Positions 19,041 to 29,963 of a stretch of 64,000 nucleotides of DNA are shown here, piece by piece. Made by a program: the position numbers and the translations under genes. The notes beneath the pieces are model-generated. The model made no database searches. It was given only the letters and a program-made list of their open reading frames with translations, and was not told the DNA's origin. The stretch is from Pseudomonas sp. ICMP22404 (lineage in GTDB: Bacteria; Pseudomonadota; Gammaproteobacteria; Pseudomonadales; Pseudomonadaceae): contig NZ_VCNG01000004.1 in assembly GCF_006227205.1 (NCBI RefSeq), positions 463,818 through 527,817 of the forward strand, given 5' to 3'. How positions within the stretch are numbered: position 1 is the stretch's first letter; every line of letters begins with the position of its first letter.

Positions 19041-20522
19041 TTAGGCAATCGCGCCCAGCAGTTTTTCCCACTCCTTGTTTTCCTTCTTCGACACGCCACC
19101 GAGCAGATCGATGGCCTGGCGCAGGCGGAAGCGGGTCAGGTCCGGCCCCAGGATTTCCATTGCATCAAGCACCGACACCGAGCTGGCCTGGCCGGTAATG
19201 GCGGCGAACATCAGCGGCATGGCGTCACGCAATTTCAGCTCCAGGGATTCGACCACCGCCTGGATAGTCGCGGTGATGCTGTCCTTTTCCCATTGGCGCA
19301 GGCTTTCGAGCTTCCACAGGATCAGTTGCATCAGCTGGCGCACCTGATCGCCCGAGAGCTTCTTGGACTCGAACAGCTTCGCATCCGGCGTCACGCCGCC
19401 GGCAAAGAAGAAGCCGGCCAGCGGCGCGATCTGGCTGAACGTCTCCACCCTGCCCTGCACGTGGGGAGCGATCTTCATCATGTACTCGGGGTTCAATGCC
19501 CACTTCTGCACGCGTGCGGCGAACTCTTCCACCGGCAGGTCGCGCAGCCACTGGCCGTTGAGCCAGGACAGCTTCTCGATATCGAAGATCGGACCGCCCA
19601 GGGACACCCGCGACAGGTCGAAATGCTCGACCATTTCCTGCAGCGAGAACTTCTCGCGCTCGTCCGGCATCGACCAGCCCATGCGGCCCAGGTAGTTGAG
19701 CATCGCCTCGGGCATGAAGCCCATGCGCTCGTAGAACGTCACCGAGGTCGGGTTCTTGCGCTTGGACAGTTTGCTCTTGTCCGGGTTACGCAGCAGCGGC
19801 ATGTAGCACAACTGCGGTTGCTCCCAACCGAAGTATTCGTAGAGCAGGATCAGTTTTGGCGCCGATGGCAGCCACTCTTCACCACGCAGTACATGGGTGA
19901 TGCCCATCAGGTGATCGTCGACCACGTTCGCCAGGAAGTACGTCGGCAAGCCGTCGGTCTTCATCAGCACCTGCATGTCCATGCGATCCCACGGGATCTC
20001 GACATCGCCACGCAGCATGTCCGGCACCACGCAGACGCCTTCGCTCGGCACCTTCATGCGGATCACATGGGGTTCGCCAGCAGCCAGGCGACGGGCGACT
20101 TCTTCCTTGGACAGCAGCAACGCGCGGCCGTCGTAGCGTGGGGTTTCGCCACGAGCCATCTGCTCGGCGCGCATCTGGTCCAGCTCTTCAGCGGTGCAGA
20201 AGCATGGGAACGCGTGCCCCATGTCCACCAGTTGCTGGCAATACTGCTTGTAGATATCGCCACGCTCGCTCTGCCGATACGGGCCGTGCGGCCCGCCAAC
20301 GTCCGGGCCCTCACTCCAGTCGATGCCGAGCCAGCGCAGGGCGTCGAAAATCTGCTGTTCGGACTCGCGCGTCGAACGCAACTGGTCGGTGTCCTCGATC
20401 CGCAGGATGAACTCACCGCCGTGCTGCTTGGCAAAGCAATAGTTGAACAAAGCGATGTAAGCGGTGCCGACATGGGGATCGCCAGTGGGCGAAGGCGCGA
20501 TGCGGGTACGGACGGTGGTCAT
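19041..20522 (-). CDS. gltX: Glutamyl-tRNA synthetase
   Basis: A 493-residue class I synthetase that charges tRNA-Glu. The HIGH-type motif is in [16 protein letters not shown] and the KMSKS-type motif is [12 protein letters not shown]. The C-terminal anticodon-binding helical domain is complete. The start [14 protein letters not shown] at 20522 is family-typical; twelve upstream codons are not. It sits next to the tRNA-Glu genes it serves, on the same strand but upstream of their own promoter. Confidence 0.98.
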   Translation of the reverse strand: MTTVRTRIAPSPTGDPHVGTAYIALFNYCFAKQHGGEFILRIEDTDQLRSTRESEQQIFDALRWLGIDWSEGPDVGGPHGPYRQSERGDIYKQYCQQLVDMGHAFPCFCTAEELDQMRAEQMARGETPRYDGRALLLSKEEVARRLAAGEPHVIRMKVPSEGVCVVPDMLRGDVEIPWDRMDMQVLMKTDGLPTYFLANVVDDHLMGITHVLRGEEWLPSAPKLILLYEYFGWEQPQLCYMPLLRNPDKSKLSKRKNPTSVTFYERMGFMPEAMLNYLGRMGWSMPDEREKFSLQEMVEHFDLSRVSLGGPIFDIEKLSWLNGQWLRDLPVEEFAARVQKWALNPEYMMKIAPHVQGRVETFSQIAPLAGFFFAGGVTPDAKLFESKKLSGDQVRQLMQLILWKLESLRQWEKDSITATIQAVVESLELKLRDAMPLMFAAITGQASSVSVLDAMEILGPDLTRFRLRQAIDLLGGVSKKENKEWEKLLGAIA

Positions 20523-20640
20523 GGCATGTCTCGGAAAGAAGGTAAAAGCGAAGATCAAACAAGAGGCGAATGGTAGCAGGCGATGGTAGGCGGGCTCCAG
20601 TCAAAGGGATTTGTGCATCTGTCAGACCGCGTCGTCCTCA

Positions 20641-20714
20641 ATCGCGAGCAGGCTCGCTCCCACACTGGACTTGTGGCGTTCACAAATCCCTGTGGGAGCG
20701 AGCCTGCTCGCGAT
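20641..20714. repeat. REPIN: inverted pair of REP palindromes
   Basis: Copies at 20641-20664 and 20692-20714 in inverted orientation between uvrB and gltX. Confidence 0.9.
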
Positions 20715-20739
20715 AAGGCCCTTAAGGCCACTGCAAAAC

Positions 20740-22755
20740 TCAGACAGTGAGCAAACGCTCGCGCAACTTGCCAATCTCGTCCCGCAACTGCGCCGCCGCC
20801 TCGAACTCCAGGTCTCTTGCCAGTTGGTACATCTTCTCTTCCAACTGACGGATGCGCTTGGTGATTTCGCTCGGTGAGCGCAGTTCCGCTTCGTAGCGGG
20901 CACTTTCTTCGGCGGCCTTGGCCATGCCCTTGCGCTTCTTGCTGCGCGAACCAGGCACGGTGGCACCTTCCATGATGTCGGCCACGTCCTTGAACACCCC
21001 CTTGGGCGTGATGCCGTTGGCCAGGTTGAAGGCGATCTGCTTGTCACGACGGCGCTCGGTCTCGCCGATGGCCCGCTCCATGGAGCCGGTGATGCGGTCG
21101 GCATACAGGATCGCCCGACCGTTGAGGTTACGCGCCGCCCGACCGATGGTCTGGATCAGCGAACGCTCGGAACGCAGGAACCCTTCCTTGTCGGCGTCGA
21201 GGATCGCCACCAACGACACTTCCGGCATGTCCAGGCCTTCGCGCAGCAGGTTGATGCCCACCACCACGTCGAAGGTGCCCAGGCGCAGGTCGCGGATGAT
21301 CTCGACCCGCTCCACCGTGTCGATGTCCGAGTGCAGGTACCGCACCCGCACGCCATGGTCGGCCAGGTAATCGGTGAGGTCCTCGGCCATGCGCTTGGTC
21401 AGGGTGGTCACCAGGACCCGCTCGTCGATGGCCACGCGCTTGTTGATTTCCGACAGCAGGTCGTCGACCTGGGTCAGCGCCGGGCGCACTTCGACCTGCG
21501 GGTCCACCAAGCCGGTCGGGCGCACCACCTGCTCGACCACGCGGCCGGCGTGCTCGGCCTCGTAGTTGCCGGGAGTGGCCGAGACGAAGATGGTCTGCGG
21601 ACTCACGCTTTCCCATTCATCGAAGCGCATCGGCCGGTTATCCAGCGCCGAAGGGAGGCGGAAACCGTATTCCACCAGGGTTTCCTTGCGGGACCGGTCG
21701 CCTTTGTACATCGCGCCGACCTGAGGCACGCTGACGTGGGATTCGTCGATGACCAGCAAGGCGTCGGCCGGCAGATAGTCGTACAAGGTCGGTGGTGGCG
21801 CCCCCGCCGGGCGGCCCGACAGGTAGCGCGAGTAGTTTTCGATGCCGTTGCAGTAGCCCAGCTCGAGGATCATCTCCAGGTCGAACCGGGTCCGCTGCTC
21901 CAGGCGCTGGGCTTCCACCAGCTTGTTGTTCGAGCGCAGGTACTCCAGGCGCTCCTGGAGTTCGGCCTTGATACCGTCAATGGCATCCAGCAGGGTTTCC
22001 CGCGGCGTGACGTAATGGCTCTTGGGGTAGAAGGTGAAGCGCGGCAGCTTGCGGATCACCTCGCCGGTCAGCGGGTCGAACGCCGAAATGCTCTCCACCT
22101 CGTCATCGAACAGCTCGATGCGGATCGCCTCCAGGTCGGATTCCGCCGGATAGATGTCGATTACATCGCCGCGCACCCGGAACGTCGCCCGGGCGAAGTC
22201 CATGTCGTTGCGGGTGTATTGCAGGTCCGCGAGACGGCGCAGCAAGGCACGCTGGTCGAGTTTGTCACCGCGATCCACGTGCAGCACCATCTTCAGGTAC
22301 GTTTCCGGACTGCCCAGGCCATAGATGCACGACACCGTGGTGACGATGATCGCATCCTTGCGCTCGAGCAATGCCTTGGTCGCCGACAGCCGCATCTGTT
22401 CGATGTGATCGTTGATCGAGGCGTCCTTCTCGATGAAGGTGTCCGACGACGGCACGTAGGCTTCCGGCTGGTAATAGTCGTAGTACGAGACGAAATACTC
22501 CACCGCGTTGTTCGGGAAGAACGCCTTGAACTCACCATACAGCTGCGCCGCCAGGGTCTTGTTCGGTGCCAGCACTAGGGTCGGGCGCTGCACCTGGGCG
22601 ATCACGTTGGCGATGCTGAAGGTCTTGCCTGAACCCGTCACACCGAGCAACGTCTGGTGGGCCAGCCCCGCCTCGATGCCTTCGACCATCAGGCGGATGG
22701 CTTCCGGCTGGTCGCCAGCGGGCTTGAATCGGGTGACTAGCTGGAATTCAGACAT
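20740..22755 (-). CDS. uvrB: Excinuclease ABC subunit B
   Basis: A 671-residue DNA-repair helicase-like subunit that verifies damage handed over by UvrA and recruits UvrC. Visible are Walker [17 protein letters not shown], the beta-hairpin region [21 protein letters not shown], the DEAD-like segment [18 protein letters not shown], helicase motif [11 protein letters not shown], and the C-terminal UVR coiled-coil motif ([28 protein letters not shown]). No clear LexA box was seen upstream. Divergent from an aminotransferase gene. Confidence 0.98.
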   Translation of the reverse strand: MSEFQLVTRFKPAGDQPEAIRLMVEGIEAGLAHQTLLGVTGSGKTFSIANVIAQVQRPTLVLAPNKTLAAQLYGEFKAFFPNNAVEYFVSYYDYYQPEAYVPSSDTFIEKDASINDHIEQMRLSATKALLERKDAIIVTTVSCIYGLGSPETYLKMVLHVDRGDKLDQRALLRRLADLQYTRNDMDFARATFRVRGDVIDIYPAESDLEAIRIELFDDEVESISAFDPLTGEVIRKLPRFTFYPKSHYVTPRETLLDAIDGIKAELQERLEYLRSNNKLVEAQRLEQRTRFDLEMILELGYCNGIENYSRYLSGRPAGAPPPTLYDYLPADALLVIDESHVSVPQVGAMYKGDRSRKETLVEYGFRLPSALDNRPMRFDEWESVSPQTIFVSATPGNYEAEHAGRVVEQVVRPTGLVDPQVEVRPALTQVDDLLSEINKRVAIDERVLVTTLTKRMAEDLTDYLADHGVRVRYLHSDIDTVERVEIIRDLRLGTFDVVVGINLLREGLDMPEVSLVAILDADKEGFLRSERSLIQTIGRAARNLNGRAILYADRITGSMERAIGETERRRDKQIAFNLANGITPKGVFKDVADIMEGATVPGSRSKKRKGMAKAAEESARYEAELRSPSEITKRIRQLEEKMYQLARDLEFEAAAQLRDEIGKLRERLLTV

Positions 22756-23087
22756 AACATAACCCCTGGGTTCACGCCTGTCGGCCAGGCGACGGGAATG
22801 AAGAAGACCGAAACGACTGATGTCGTCCGAGGAAAAAACTGGAATGCAGACAATGTGGAGGTGAATGCCTTCGCTTTCAAGACGGACGTCCTACACGCCT
22901 TGGAGTCTTTGACGCGCCAAAGGGACTAACGGTCGAAAAAAATCGAAAATACTTACCGTAAAAACCGAATCGCCTGTCGCCCTGTCCGGTGATGGCCTCT
23001 ATACTAGCTCCCCGTTTGTGCACCGCTCTAGTGCATCCGGCTGGAGCGCCACACGTCCCCTCACACTCCATTCAGAGCCGCGCACTA
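22756..23087. other. Divergent intergenic region between uvrB and the aminotransferase gene
   Basis: About 330 bp without a gene. A TATACT -10-like hexamer at 23000-23005 is the best promoter candidate for the aminotransferase. I found no REP element and no LexA-type CTG-N10-CAG box. Confidence 0.5.
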
Positions 23088-24284
23088 ATGAGCCTGTTTT
23101 CCGCTGTCGAATTGGCACCCCGCGACCCAATCCTGGGCCTCAACGAAGCATTCAACGCTGACACCCGTACCGATAAGGTCAACCTGGGCGTGGGTGTTTA
23201 CTGCAATGAAGAGGGGCGCATTCCGCTTCTGCGCGCCGTTGTCGAAGCCGAGACGATTCGCGTGGCTCAGCACGTTTCCCGTGGCTACCTGCCCATCGAC
23301 GGCATCGCGGCCTATGACCAGGCGGTCCAGACCCTGCTGTTCGGCAAGGACTCGCCACTGATCGCCTCCGGCCGCGTGATCACCACCCAGGCCGTGGGCG
23401 GCACCGGCGCACTGAAGATCGGTGCCGACTTCCTCAAGCAACTGCTGCCTGACGCCGTCGTGGCCATCAGCGACCCGAGCTGGGAAAACCACCGCGCCCT
23501 GTTCGAAACCGCTGGTTTCCCGGTGCAGAACTACCGCTACTACGACGCCGCCACCCACGACGTGAACCGTACCGGCCTGCTGGAAGACCTCAACGCCCTG
23601 CCCGACCGCTCGATCGTTGTGCTGCACGCCTGCTGCCATAACCCGACCGGCGTGGACCTGAGCCCCGAGGACTGGAAAAACGTCCTGGCCGTGGTCAAGG
23701 CCAAGAACCATGTGCCGTTCCTGGACATGGCTTACCAGGGCTTTGGCGATGGCATCGACGAAGACGCCGCGGCCGTGCGCCTGTTCGCCGAATCGGGCCT
23801 GACCTTCTTTGCGTCCAGCTCGTTCTCCAAGTCGTTCTCCCTGTACGGCGAGCGCGTCGGCGCCCTGTCGATCGTCAGCGAATCGAAGGAAGAAAGTGCT
23901 CGCGTGCTGTCCCAGGTCAAGCGCGTGATCCGCACCAACTACTCCAACCCGCCGACCCATGGCGCCAGCATCGTTGCCGCCGTGCTCAACAGCCCCGAGC
24001 TGCGGGCCCAGTGGGAAGCCGAACTGGCGGAAATGCGCTTGCGGATCCGTGGCATGCGCAACCAGATGGTGGACATGCTGGCCAAGGCCGCTCCACACCG
24101 GGATTTCAGCTTCGTCGCACGCCAGCGTGGGATGTTCTCCTATTCAGGCCTGACCGTTGAACAAGTGACGCGCCTGCGCAACGAGTTCGGCATCTATGCC
24201 CTGGACACCGGCCGCATCTGCGTGGCCGCGCTGAACCAGAGCAACATCGATGCGGTGACCAAGGCGATTGTTCAGGTGATCTGA
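23088..24284 (+). CDS. Aromatic/aspartate amino acid aminotransferase (class I, PLP)
   Basis: A 398-residue class I aminotransferase of the AspC/TyrB family. The start MSLFSAVELAPRDPILGLNEAF matches the family; the upstream 33 residues in frame do not. The segments HACCHNPTGVDLS and FFASSSFSKSFSLYGERVG contain the PLP-phosphate and Schiff-base lysine sites (Lys in SFSKSFSLYGER). It converts aspartate or aromatic amino acids to keto acids with 2-oxoglutarate. It is the neighbour of uvrB in other pseudomonads too. Aspartate versus tyrosine preference cannot be settled by eye. Confidence 0.94.
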   Translation: MSLFSAVELAPRDPILGLNEAFNADTRTDKVNLGVGVYCNEEGRIPLLRAVVEAETIRVAQHVSRGYLPIDGIAAYDQAVQTLLFGKDSPLIASGRVITTQAVGGTGALKIGADFLKQLLPDAVVAISDPSWENHRALFETAGFPVQNYRYYDAATHDVNRTGLLEDLNALPDRSIVVLHACCHNPTGVDLSPEDWKNVLAVVKAKNHVPFLDMAYQGFGDGIDEDAAAVRLFAESGLTFFASSSFSKSFSLYGERVGALSIVSESKEESARVLSQVKRVIRTNYSNPPTHGASIVAAVLNSPELRAQWEAELAEMRLRIRGMRNQMVDMLAKAAPHRDFSFVARQRGMFSYSGLTVEQVTRLRNEFGIYALDTGRICVAALNQSNIDAVTKAIVQVI

Positions 24285-24299
24285 AAACCCGCATAAAAC

Positions 24300-24337
24300 C
24301 TGTGGGAGCGAGCAGGCTCGCTCCCACAGTCGTTTTT
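24300..24337 (+). terminator. REP palindrome acting as terminator
   Basis: TGTGGGAGCGAGCAGGCTCG, continuing to 24330, is a single perfect palindrome followed closely by TTTTTT. It is 16 bp after the aminotransferase stop codon, so a REP unit appears to serve as an intrinsic terminator. Confidence 0.75.
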
Positions 24338-24426
24338 TGCGGCATGATCCTTACTTGTGTGAAGCGGTAACAAGTGTTTGAGGGAAGCCCACGACCGCTT
24401 AAACACACCGCCCACCATCCAAAAGC

Positions 24427-24455
24427 TTGACTTCTCTTTTCCAATCAGTAACATA
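24427..24455 (+). promoter_or_regulatory. Promoter of tRNA-Asn
   Basis: TTGACT (24427-24432), 17 bases and AACATA lie 8 bp before the mature 5' end of tRNA-Asn. The -35 is good, the -10 weak. Confidence 0.5.
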
Positions 24456-24463
24456 CGCGTCAT

Positions 24464-24539
<76 letters not shown>

Positions 24540-24551
24540 GACAGCAAGATC

Positions 24552-24587
24552 AAAAGCCCCTGGATCGAGAGATCCAGGGGCTTTTTT
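24552..24587 (+). terminator. Terminator of tRNA-Asn
   Basis: AAAAGCCCCTGGATC, a short GAGA loop and GATCCAGGGGCTTTTTT form a strong intrinsic terminator. Confidence 0.92.
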
Positions 24588-24784
24588 GTGGGCGAAAAAC
24601 GTGCTGGAGGCCATATAAGGCCCACCAGCGTCGCTACCGGAACAATATTCCGGCGCCAAAAAGGCATTATGGTCTGAATCCTGCTTTGTTTTTCTTCAAC
24701 CCGAGCTGTCACATGAGCGTCATGGCCGTGCCGCAAGCTGGCCCTGTCCGTCAACAACAGCTTCATAACAACAAGGACGAAGGT

Positions 24785-24979
24785 ATGCCCACGCAAAATC
24801 CCCACCGCATCGTCGGCCTGTGCACCTCTGGCAAGGTGTACAACGTGCTGACCGAGCTCAAGCACCTGGAAGGCCACCGCACTGCCAAGTTCCTTTCGTT
24901 GTTGACGGAAAACCTGGTGCGCAAGGGCGTGCTCAATGAACGGGAAGTGGTGCATATGCTCGATCTGGTCGTCGATTGA
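24785..24979 (+). CDS. Conserved small protein of unknown function
   Basis: A 64-residue protein, MPTQNPHRIVGLCTSGKVYN onward, ending HMLDLVVD. It is predicted to be helical and charged, with no signal peptide or membrane helix, and I do not recognise a domain. The ATG at 24785 is chosen for the strong AAGGACGAAGGT site; an open frame extends further upstream through the tRNA and its terminator, which cannot be coding. It is probably transcribed alone. Confidence 0.7.
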   Translation: MPTQNPHRIVGLCTSGKVYNVLTELKHLEGHRTAKFLSLLTENLVRKGVLNEREVVHMLDLVVD

Positions 24980-25067
24980 GCGGCATCGATTCCTACTATT
25001 GAAGCAGTTGATTTTCCCCCTTGCCGGCTGAGTCGTAAGGTAACCCCATCGATAGATGGAGGTTCCC

Positions 25068-25250
25068 ATGCTCAACATTCAAATCATGTCTGTCATTGGC
25101 AGCGCCGTCCCCGCCGCACTCCGTGAACGTGGCCTGTTGGCTTGCTGGTACCTGGTCCAGGACGGCGTGACCATCAGCGGCCCGCTGACTTCCCTGCCCG
25201 CCGCCCAGGCCTTGTCGCAGCGCATCGGCACTTACATGCTGAGCGCCTGA
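25068..25250 (+). CDS. Small protein of unknown function
   Basis: A 60-residue protein with the start fixed by GGAGG five bases before the ATG at 25068 (MLNIQIMSVIGSAVPAAL). The central stretch LLACWYLVQDGVTISGPL is hydrophobic but interrupted, so a membrane span is doubtful. No domain is recognised. It is convergent with the AI-2E-type exporter gene, whose stop lies 9 bp away. Confidence 0.65.
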   Translation: MLNIQIMSVIGSAVPAALRERGLLACWYLVQDGVTISGPLTSLPAAQALSQRIGTYMLSA

Positions 25251-25259
25251 TAGGCGCAG

Positions 25260-26321
25260 TTAGGGCAATTTCACCCGGGGCGCACTTTCGACAAACAAGG
25301 CCCAACAGGAAATGAACAGAGCGGCAATGAGCGGCCCGATCACGAACCCGTTCAGCCCGAACACCGCCAGGCCGCCCAGCGTCGAGACGAGCACCATGTA
25401 GTCAGGCATCTTGGTGTCCTTGCCCACCAGGATCGGGCGCAGGAGATTATCCACCAGGCCGATCACGAACACGCCGAACAGCGTTAGCACAACGCCTTGC
25501 CAGATCGCCCCGGAGAGCAGGAAGTACACAGCCACCGGCGCCCAGACGATGCCCGCCCCCACCGCCGGCAACAGCGACAGGAGGGTCATCAACACGGCCC
25601 AGGGCAACACCGTCGGAATCCCCAGGATCCAGAAGATCAATCCGCCCAGCGCCCCTTGGGTGATCGCGACCAACAGGTTGCCCTTGACGGTCGCCCGGAC
25701 GACCCGATTGAACTTCAATTGCAGACGACGCTTCTGGTATTCCGCCAAGGGAACGGCCGTGCGGACCTTGCGCACCAGTTCCGCGCCATCGCGCAGGAAG
25801 AAGAACAGCAGGTAGAGCATGACGGAGAAGCTGACCAGGAACTGAAACGTACCCTGGCCGAAGCTGAAGGCCTGGGTGGCGAAGAACTCGCTGCCCTGCA
25901 TGGCGCTCTTGACGATCTTGTCCCGCAACCCACTCAGGTTGCCCAGGCCGAAGCGGTCAAGCAGATGCTGGAAGTACGGTGGCAAGGCGTCCTTGAACCG
26001 CGCCAGGTAATCGGCAATGTCCAGTTCCCCGCTTTCCAGGCTCTTGTACAACGCCGTGCCTTCCTGGACCAGCAAGGTGCTGATGACGATCACCGGCAGG
26101 ATTGCGATGACCACACAGATGCCCAGCGTGCACAACGCAGTGACGTTGCGCGGCCAGCCGAATTTCAGTTGCAGGCGACGTTGCATCGGCGCGAAGACAA
26201 TGCCGAGGATGATCGCCCAGAACACCGCGCCATAGAACGGCAGCAAGATCCAGATGAAAGCGATGCTGACCAGGATCAACAGCAACATCTGGGATTTGTA
26301 TTGCAGGCTCTTTCGGTTCAT
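25260..26321 (-). CDS. AI-2E family transporter (PerM/YhhT-like)
   Basis: A 353-residue inner-membrane protein with about eight hydrophobic segments. It begins with a tandem of helices (LLLILVSIAFIWILLPFYGA, then VFWAIILGIVFAPMQRR), has a charged mid-region, and ends with the family's glycine-rich C-terminal helices (LLPAVGAGIVWAPVAVYFLL, LGGLAVFGLNGFVIGPLIAAL). Members export AI-2 or act as ion exchangers; the substrate here is not known. GGAAAG precedes the ATG. It is divergent from trhP. Confidence 0.9.
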   Translation of the reverse strand: MNRKSLQYKSQMLLLILVSIAFIWILLPFYGAVFWAIILGIVFAPMQRRLQLKFGWPRNVTALCTLGICVVIAILPVIVISTLLVQEGTALYKSLESGELDIADYLARFKDALPPYFQHLLDRFGLGNLSGLRDKIVKSAMQGSEFFATQAFSFGQGTFQFLVSFSVMLYLLFFFLRDGAELVRKVRTAVPLAEYQKRRLQLKFNRVVRATVKGNLLVAITQGALGGLIFWILGIPTVLPWAVLMTLLSLLPAVGAGIVWAPVAVYFLLSGAIWQGVVLTLFGVFVIGLVDNLLRPILVGKDTKMPDYMVLVSTLGGLAVFGLNGFVIGPLIAALFISCWALFVESAPRVKLP

Positions 26322-26467
26322 TTGCTTTCCATGTCCCAGGCTCGATAAGTGTTAGTCCGTCGGGACTCGCAGGAGTGCCGTTGCGTTCACCGGCGCCATT
26401 GATCCAGATCAATAACGCCAGGCCGACCGTGACGTACCCTCGCCGCTTTTTGCGATCAGACGCCACC

Positions 26468-27793
26468 ATGCCCCTCGTAGCCCCCGAACTGCTCGCCCCG
26501 GCCGGCACCCTGAAAAACATGCGTTACGCCTTCGCCTACGGCGCCGATGCGGTCTACGCCGGCCAGCCGCGCTACAGCCTGCGGGTGCGCAACAATGAAT
26601 TCGATCATGCCAACCTGGCCTTGGGCATCCGCGAAGCCCAGGCCATGGGCAAGCGCTTCTACGTGGTGGTGAACATTGCGCCGCACAACGCCAAGCTGCG
26701 CACCTTCCTCAAGGACCTCGAACCGGTGATCGCCATGGCGCCCGATGCGCTGATCATGTCCGACCCGGGATTGATCATGCTGGTGCGACGGCATTTCCCG
26801 CGGATGCCGATTCATCTGTCGGTGCAGGCCAACACGGTGAACTGGGCGAGCGTCGAGTTCTGGCAGCAGCAGGGCCTGAGCCGGATCATTCTTTCCCGGG
26901 AACTGTCCCTGGAGGAGATCGCCGAAATCCGTCAGCAAGTGCCGGCCATGGAGCTGGAAGTGTTCGTCCATGGGGCCCTGTGCATGGCCTATTCCGGGCG
27001 CTGCCTGCTGTCGGGCTACCTGAATCGGCGCGACGCCAACCAAGGCAGCTGCACCAACGCCTGTCGCTGGAAATACTCGGCCCAGCCAGCGGTGGAAAAC
27101 GCCGTGGGCGACATCGTGCAGAGCTATCAACCCGAACCCACCCTGGGCCTCGGCGCGCCCACCGACCAAGTGTTCCTGCTCCAGGAGGCCAATCGTCCGG
27201 ACGAATCCATGCCGGCGTTCGAGGACGAGCATGGCACCTACATCATGAACGCCAAGGATCTGCGGGCCGTGCAGCATGTGGAGCGGTTGACCCGCATGGG
27301 CGTGCACTCCCTGAAAATCGAAGGCCGGACCAAATCGCACTTCTACTGCGCGCGCACCACCCAGGTGTACCGCCGGGCGATCGATGACGCCATGGCCGGC
27401 CGGAAATTCGACCTTGGCCTGATGACCGACCTGGAATCACTGGCCCAACGCGGCTATACCGAGGGCTTCCTGCGCCGGCATGTGCATGATGAATATCAGA
27501 ACTACCAGAACGGCAGCTCAGTCTCGGAGCGCCAGCAGTTCGTCGGCGAGCTCACCGGCGAGCGGCGCGAACGCCTGGCCGAAGTGCGGGTCAAGAACCG
27601 CTTCGAGCTGGGCGACCACATGGAACTGATGACGCCCAAGGGCAATTTTCACTTCGACCTGCATCAACTGCAGGACGTGAAAGGTCAGAGCATCGCCGTC
27701 GCGCCGGGAGACGGGCATGTGGTGTATGTGCCGATACCGGATGCGGTGGACCTGCGGTTCGGCTTGTTGATGCGGGATGTGCGCAAGCCATAG
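26468..27793 (+). CDS. trhP: tRNA 5-hydroxyuridine modification protein TrhP (YegQ, peptidase U32 family)
   Basis: A 441-residue U32-family protein. TrhP works with iron-sulfur help in prephenate-dependent hydroxylation of U34 in some tRNAs. The start LVAPELLAPAGTLKNMRYAF and the core cysteine motif GALCMAYSGRCLLSGYLNRR followed by GSCTNACRW give the four conserved cysteines. The C-terminal beta-barrel extension is present. The ATG at 26468 was chosen over an upstream frame start because the extra residues are not family-like. The peptidase label is historical; tRNA modification is the better call. Confidence 0.9.
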   Translation: MPLVAPELLAPAGTLKNMRYAFAYGADAVYAGQPRYSLRVRNNEFDHANLALGIREAQAMGKRFYVVVNIAPHNAKLRTFLKDLEPVIAMAPDALIMSDPGLIMLVRRHFPRMPIHLSVQANTVNWASVEFWQQQGLSRIILSRELSLEEIAEIRQQVPAMELEVFVHGALCMAYSGRCLLSGYLNRRDANQGSCTNACRWKYSAQPAVENAVGDIVQSYQPEPTLGLGAPTDQVFLLQEANRPDESMPAFEDEHGTYIMNAKDLRAVQHVERLTRMGVHSLKIEGRTKSHFYCARTTQVYRRAIDDAMAGRKFDLGLMTDLESLAQRGYTEGFLRRHVHDEYQNYQNGSSVSERQQFVGELTGERRERLAEVRVKNRFELGDHMELMTPKGNFHFDLHQLQDVKGQSIAVAPGDGHVVYVPIPDAVDLRFGLLMRDVRKP

Positions 27794-27840
27794 GACGGGC
27801 GGGCTTGGCAGTTGGCATCCTTGCCAACTGAACCACTGCT

Positions 27841-27932
27841 ATCGCGAGCGGGCTCGCTCCCACAGGGTCCGGGCTTAATCTGATACCTGCGTGTCACCAC
27901 CGATCCCTTGTGGGAGCGAGCCTGCTCGCGAT
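27841..27932. repeat. REPIN: inverted pair of REP palindromes
   Basis: Copies at 27841-27864 and 27910-27932 in inverted orientation after trhP. Confidence 0.9.
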
Positions 27933-28012
27933 AGCGGTGGGTCAGTCATGAATGTTTAACGGGCTCACCATTCCAACAGGGATGGGTGTTGACCAATGGA
28001 TCGCGACAGAAA

Positions 28013-28105
28013 CTGCCGAAGGCTGCGATCCTCCTTTCCCGATAGGGCCTGGTACTCCAGGCGAAGACATCTGGATCGGAAGCGGAAGATCGCAGCCTTC
28101 GGCAG
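28013..28105. repeat. Second palindrome family: CTGCCGAAGGCTGCGATC pair
   Basis: CTGCCGAAGGCTGCGATC at 28013-28030 is matched by its exact complement at 28088-28105, 57 bp apart. It is unrelated to the GCGAGCCTGCTCGC family and is another known type of dispersed pseudomonad repeat. Together with the REPIN before it, it fills the gap between trhP and the chemoreceptor gene. Confidence 0.85.
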
Positions 28106-28115
28106 CTCCTGGCCG

Positions 28116-29795
28116 TCAGATGCGGAACTGCCCGACCAATTTGCCCAGGCGCTGGCCCAGCTCGTTCAAGCTGCGGGAGGTCTGGGCGCCGAGTTGGGTT
28201 TCATCGGCCACGCTGTCCACCGCCACAGCGATCTGGTGCACGCTGCGGTTGATTTCCTCGGCCACCGCGGTCTGCTCTTCCGCGGCACTGGCGATCTGGG
28301 CGTTCATCGAGTTGATGGTGCCGATCAACTGCGCCATGGTGTCCAGGGACGCTCCCGCCTCGTTGGCCCGAACCGACGTACCATCACCCGCCTCACTGGA
28401 TCGACGCATCGCCTCCACCGCCGCATGAGTACCCGATTGCAGGCGATCGATCATGCCCTGGATCTCCTGGGTGCTTTGCTGGGTCCGACTGGCCAGGGCC
28501 CGCACTTCATCGGCCACCACCGCGAAACCACGCCCCGCTTCCCCGGCACGCGCCGCCTCGATGGCCGCGTTGAGGGCCAGCAGGTTGGTCTGCTCGGCAA
28601 TCGAACGGATCACCCCGAGTACGCTGACAATCGAGGCCACATCCTGTTGCAGGCTGTCCAGGGACACGCCGCTGCTGCGGATGTCGTTCACCAGCGCATG
28701 AATCTGCTGGATGCTGCCGGCCACCACCCGCTTGGCGGACTGACCTTCTTCGTCGGTCTGCTGGGCGGCCACGGCGGCACCCTGGGCGCTACGGGCCACT
28801 TCCTGGGCGGCGGACGACATCTCGTTGATCGCCGTGGCGACCTGATCGGTTTCGTGGCGCTGGCGCTCCATGGCCTGCTCGGAGCGCTGGGCCTGCTCGG
28901 AGACCTGCGTCACCAGACCGGTCAGTTGCGAAGTCATGTCGGTGATCTGCCGCACCAGGCCATGGATCTTGTCGACGAAGCGGTTGAACGAGCCCGCCAG
29001 TTGGCCGAGTTCGTCCTGGCTGGTGATCGCCAGGCGCCGGGTCAGGTCGCCCTCGCCCGCCGCGATGTCGTCGAGGTTGTCTTTCATCAGGTGCAAAGGT
29101 CGCAGGATGGTGTTGGCCAGCAGCACTCCCACCACCGCAATCACCAGCAACACCACGGCGGCGATGCCGATGATGCTCAATATCACGCCTTGTACACGCT
29201 CATGGACCTTGGCTTCCACCAACGCCACCTGGGCTTCGATGCCGTCCAGGTTGACCGAACTGCCGACCGCCATGTCCCACTTGGACAGGTATTCGGTGTA
29301 ACCGAGTTTGGGCACCAGGTCCTTGCTGTTGGGCAGTGGCGAGCTGTATTCGAGGTAGTGGGTCCCGTCCTTGGCGACTTTCACCAGGTCACGGTTGACG
29401 TAGACCCCGTTCGGGTCGCGGTTTTCCTTGAAACTCTTGCCCACGCCGTCGGGGCTGTTGGCCTTGAACAGGCGCACGGTTTCGGAGTCGTAGCCGAAGA
29501 AGTAACCGTCCTTGCCGTAACTGATGCTCGACAGCAGCTTGATGGCCTCGGCCCGCGCCGCGTTATCACCGGGAGCGGCCGCATCGTACAGCGGCTTGAT
29601 GGCGGTCAGGCCCACCGCCACGTAACTCTGCAGCGTCGCCTTGGCATCGGCGAGCAAACGTTCGCGGGTCTGCTGGACCTCTTTATCGGCCTGCTCCTGC
29701 AGGATGAAGGCCGTGGTCAGACTGATGATCGCCGCAGACAACAGTACCGGCAATACTGCCAGGGACAGAACTTTAGCCTTCAGGCTCAGGCGCAT
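28116..29795 (-). CDS. Methyl-accepting chemotaxis protein with Cache sensor domain
   Basis: A 559-residue chemoreceptor. A first membrane helix (about residues 8-30, [21 protein letters not shown]) and a second at about 205-230 flank a periplasmic domain of single-Cache type, with the motif [21 protein letters not shown] and [17 protein letters not shown] follows ([25 protein letters not shown]). The signalling tip is intact ([32 protein letters not shown]). The ligand is unknown; such Cache receptors often sense organic acids. The start at 29795 has AAGGGTG upstream. Confidence 0.95.
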   Translation of the reverse strand: MRLSLKAKVLSLAVLPVLLSAAIISLTTAFILQEQADKEVQQTRERLLADAKATLQSYVAVGLTAIKPLYDAAAPGDNAARAEAIKLLSSISYGKDGYFFGYDSETVRLFKANSPDGVGKSFKENRDPNGVYVNRDLVKVAKDGTHYLEYSSPLPNSKDLVPKLGYTEYLSKWDMAVGSSVNLDGIEAQVALVEAKVHERVQGVILSIIGIAAVVLLVIAVVGVLLANTILRPLHLMKDNLDDIAAGEGDLTRRLAITSQDELGQLAGSFNRFVDKIHGLVRQITDMTSQLTGLVTQVSEQAQRSEQAMERQRHETDQVATAINEMSSAAQEVARSAQGAAVAAQQTDEEGQSAKRVVAGSIQQIHALVNDIRSSGVSLDSLQQDVASIVSVLGVIRSIAEQTNLLALNAAIEAARAGEAGRGFAVVADEVRALASRTQQSTQEIQGMIDRLQSGTHAAVEAMRRSSEAGDGTSVRANEAGASLDTMAQLIGTINSMNAQIASAAEEQTAVAEEINRSVHQIAVAVDSVADETQLGAQTSRSLNELGQRLGKLVGQFRI

Positions 29796-29879
29796 GCTGG
29801 TCACCCTTGTTGGTGTTATTGGCGTGGTTAGCTGTATTAACGGCAAGCTTGGGGAAAACTGTAGGGCAATCTCAAAAGC

Positions 29880-29942
29880 ATCGCGAGCAGACTCGCTCCC
29901 ACAGGACATGCATTCCGATGTGGGAGCGAGCCTGCTCGCGAT
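29880..29942. repeat. REPIN: inverted pair of REP palindromes
   Basis: Copies at 29880-29903 (slightly diverged, GCAGACTCGC) and 29920-29942 between the antiporter and chemoreceptor genes. Confidence 0.9.
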
Positions 29943-29963
29943 GGAAGCGCCTCGGTTTTCGGA

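Noticed and set aside
22756..23087. LexA box for uvrB
   Set aside because: I looked for CTG-N10-CAG on both strands of the gap and saw no convincing match.
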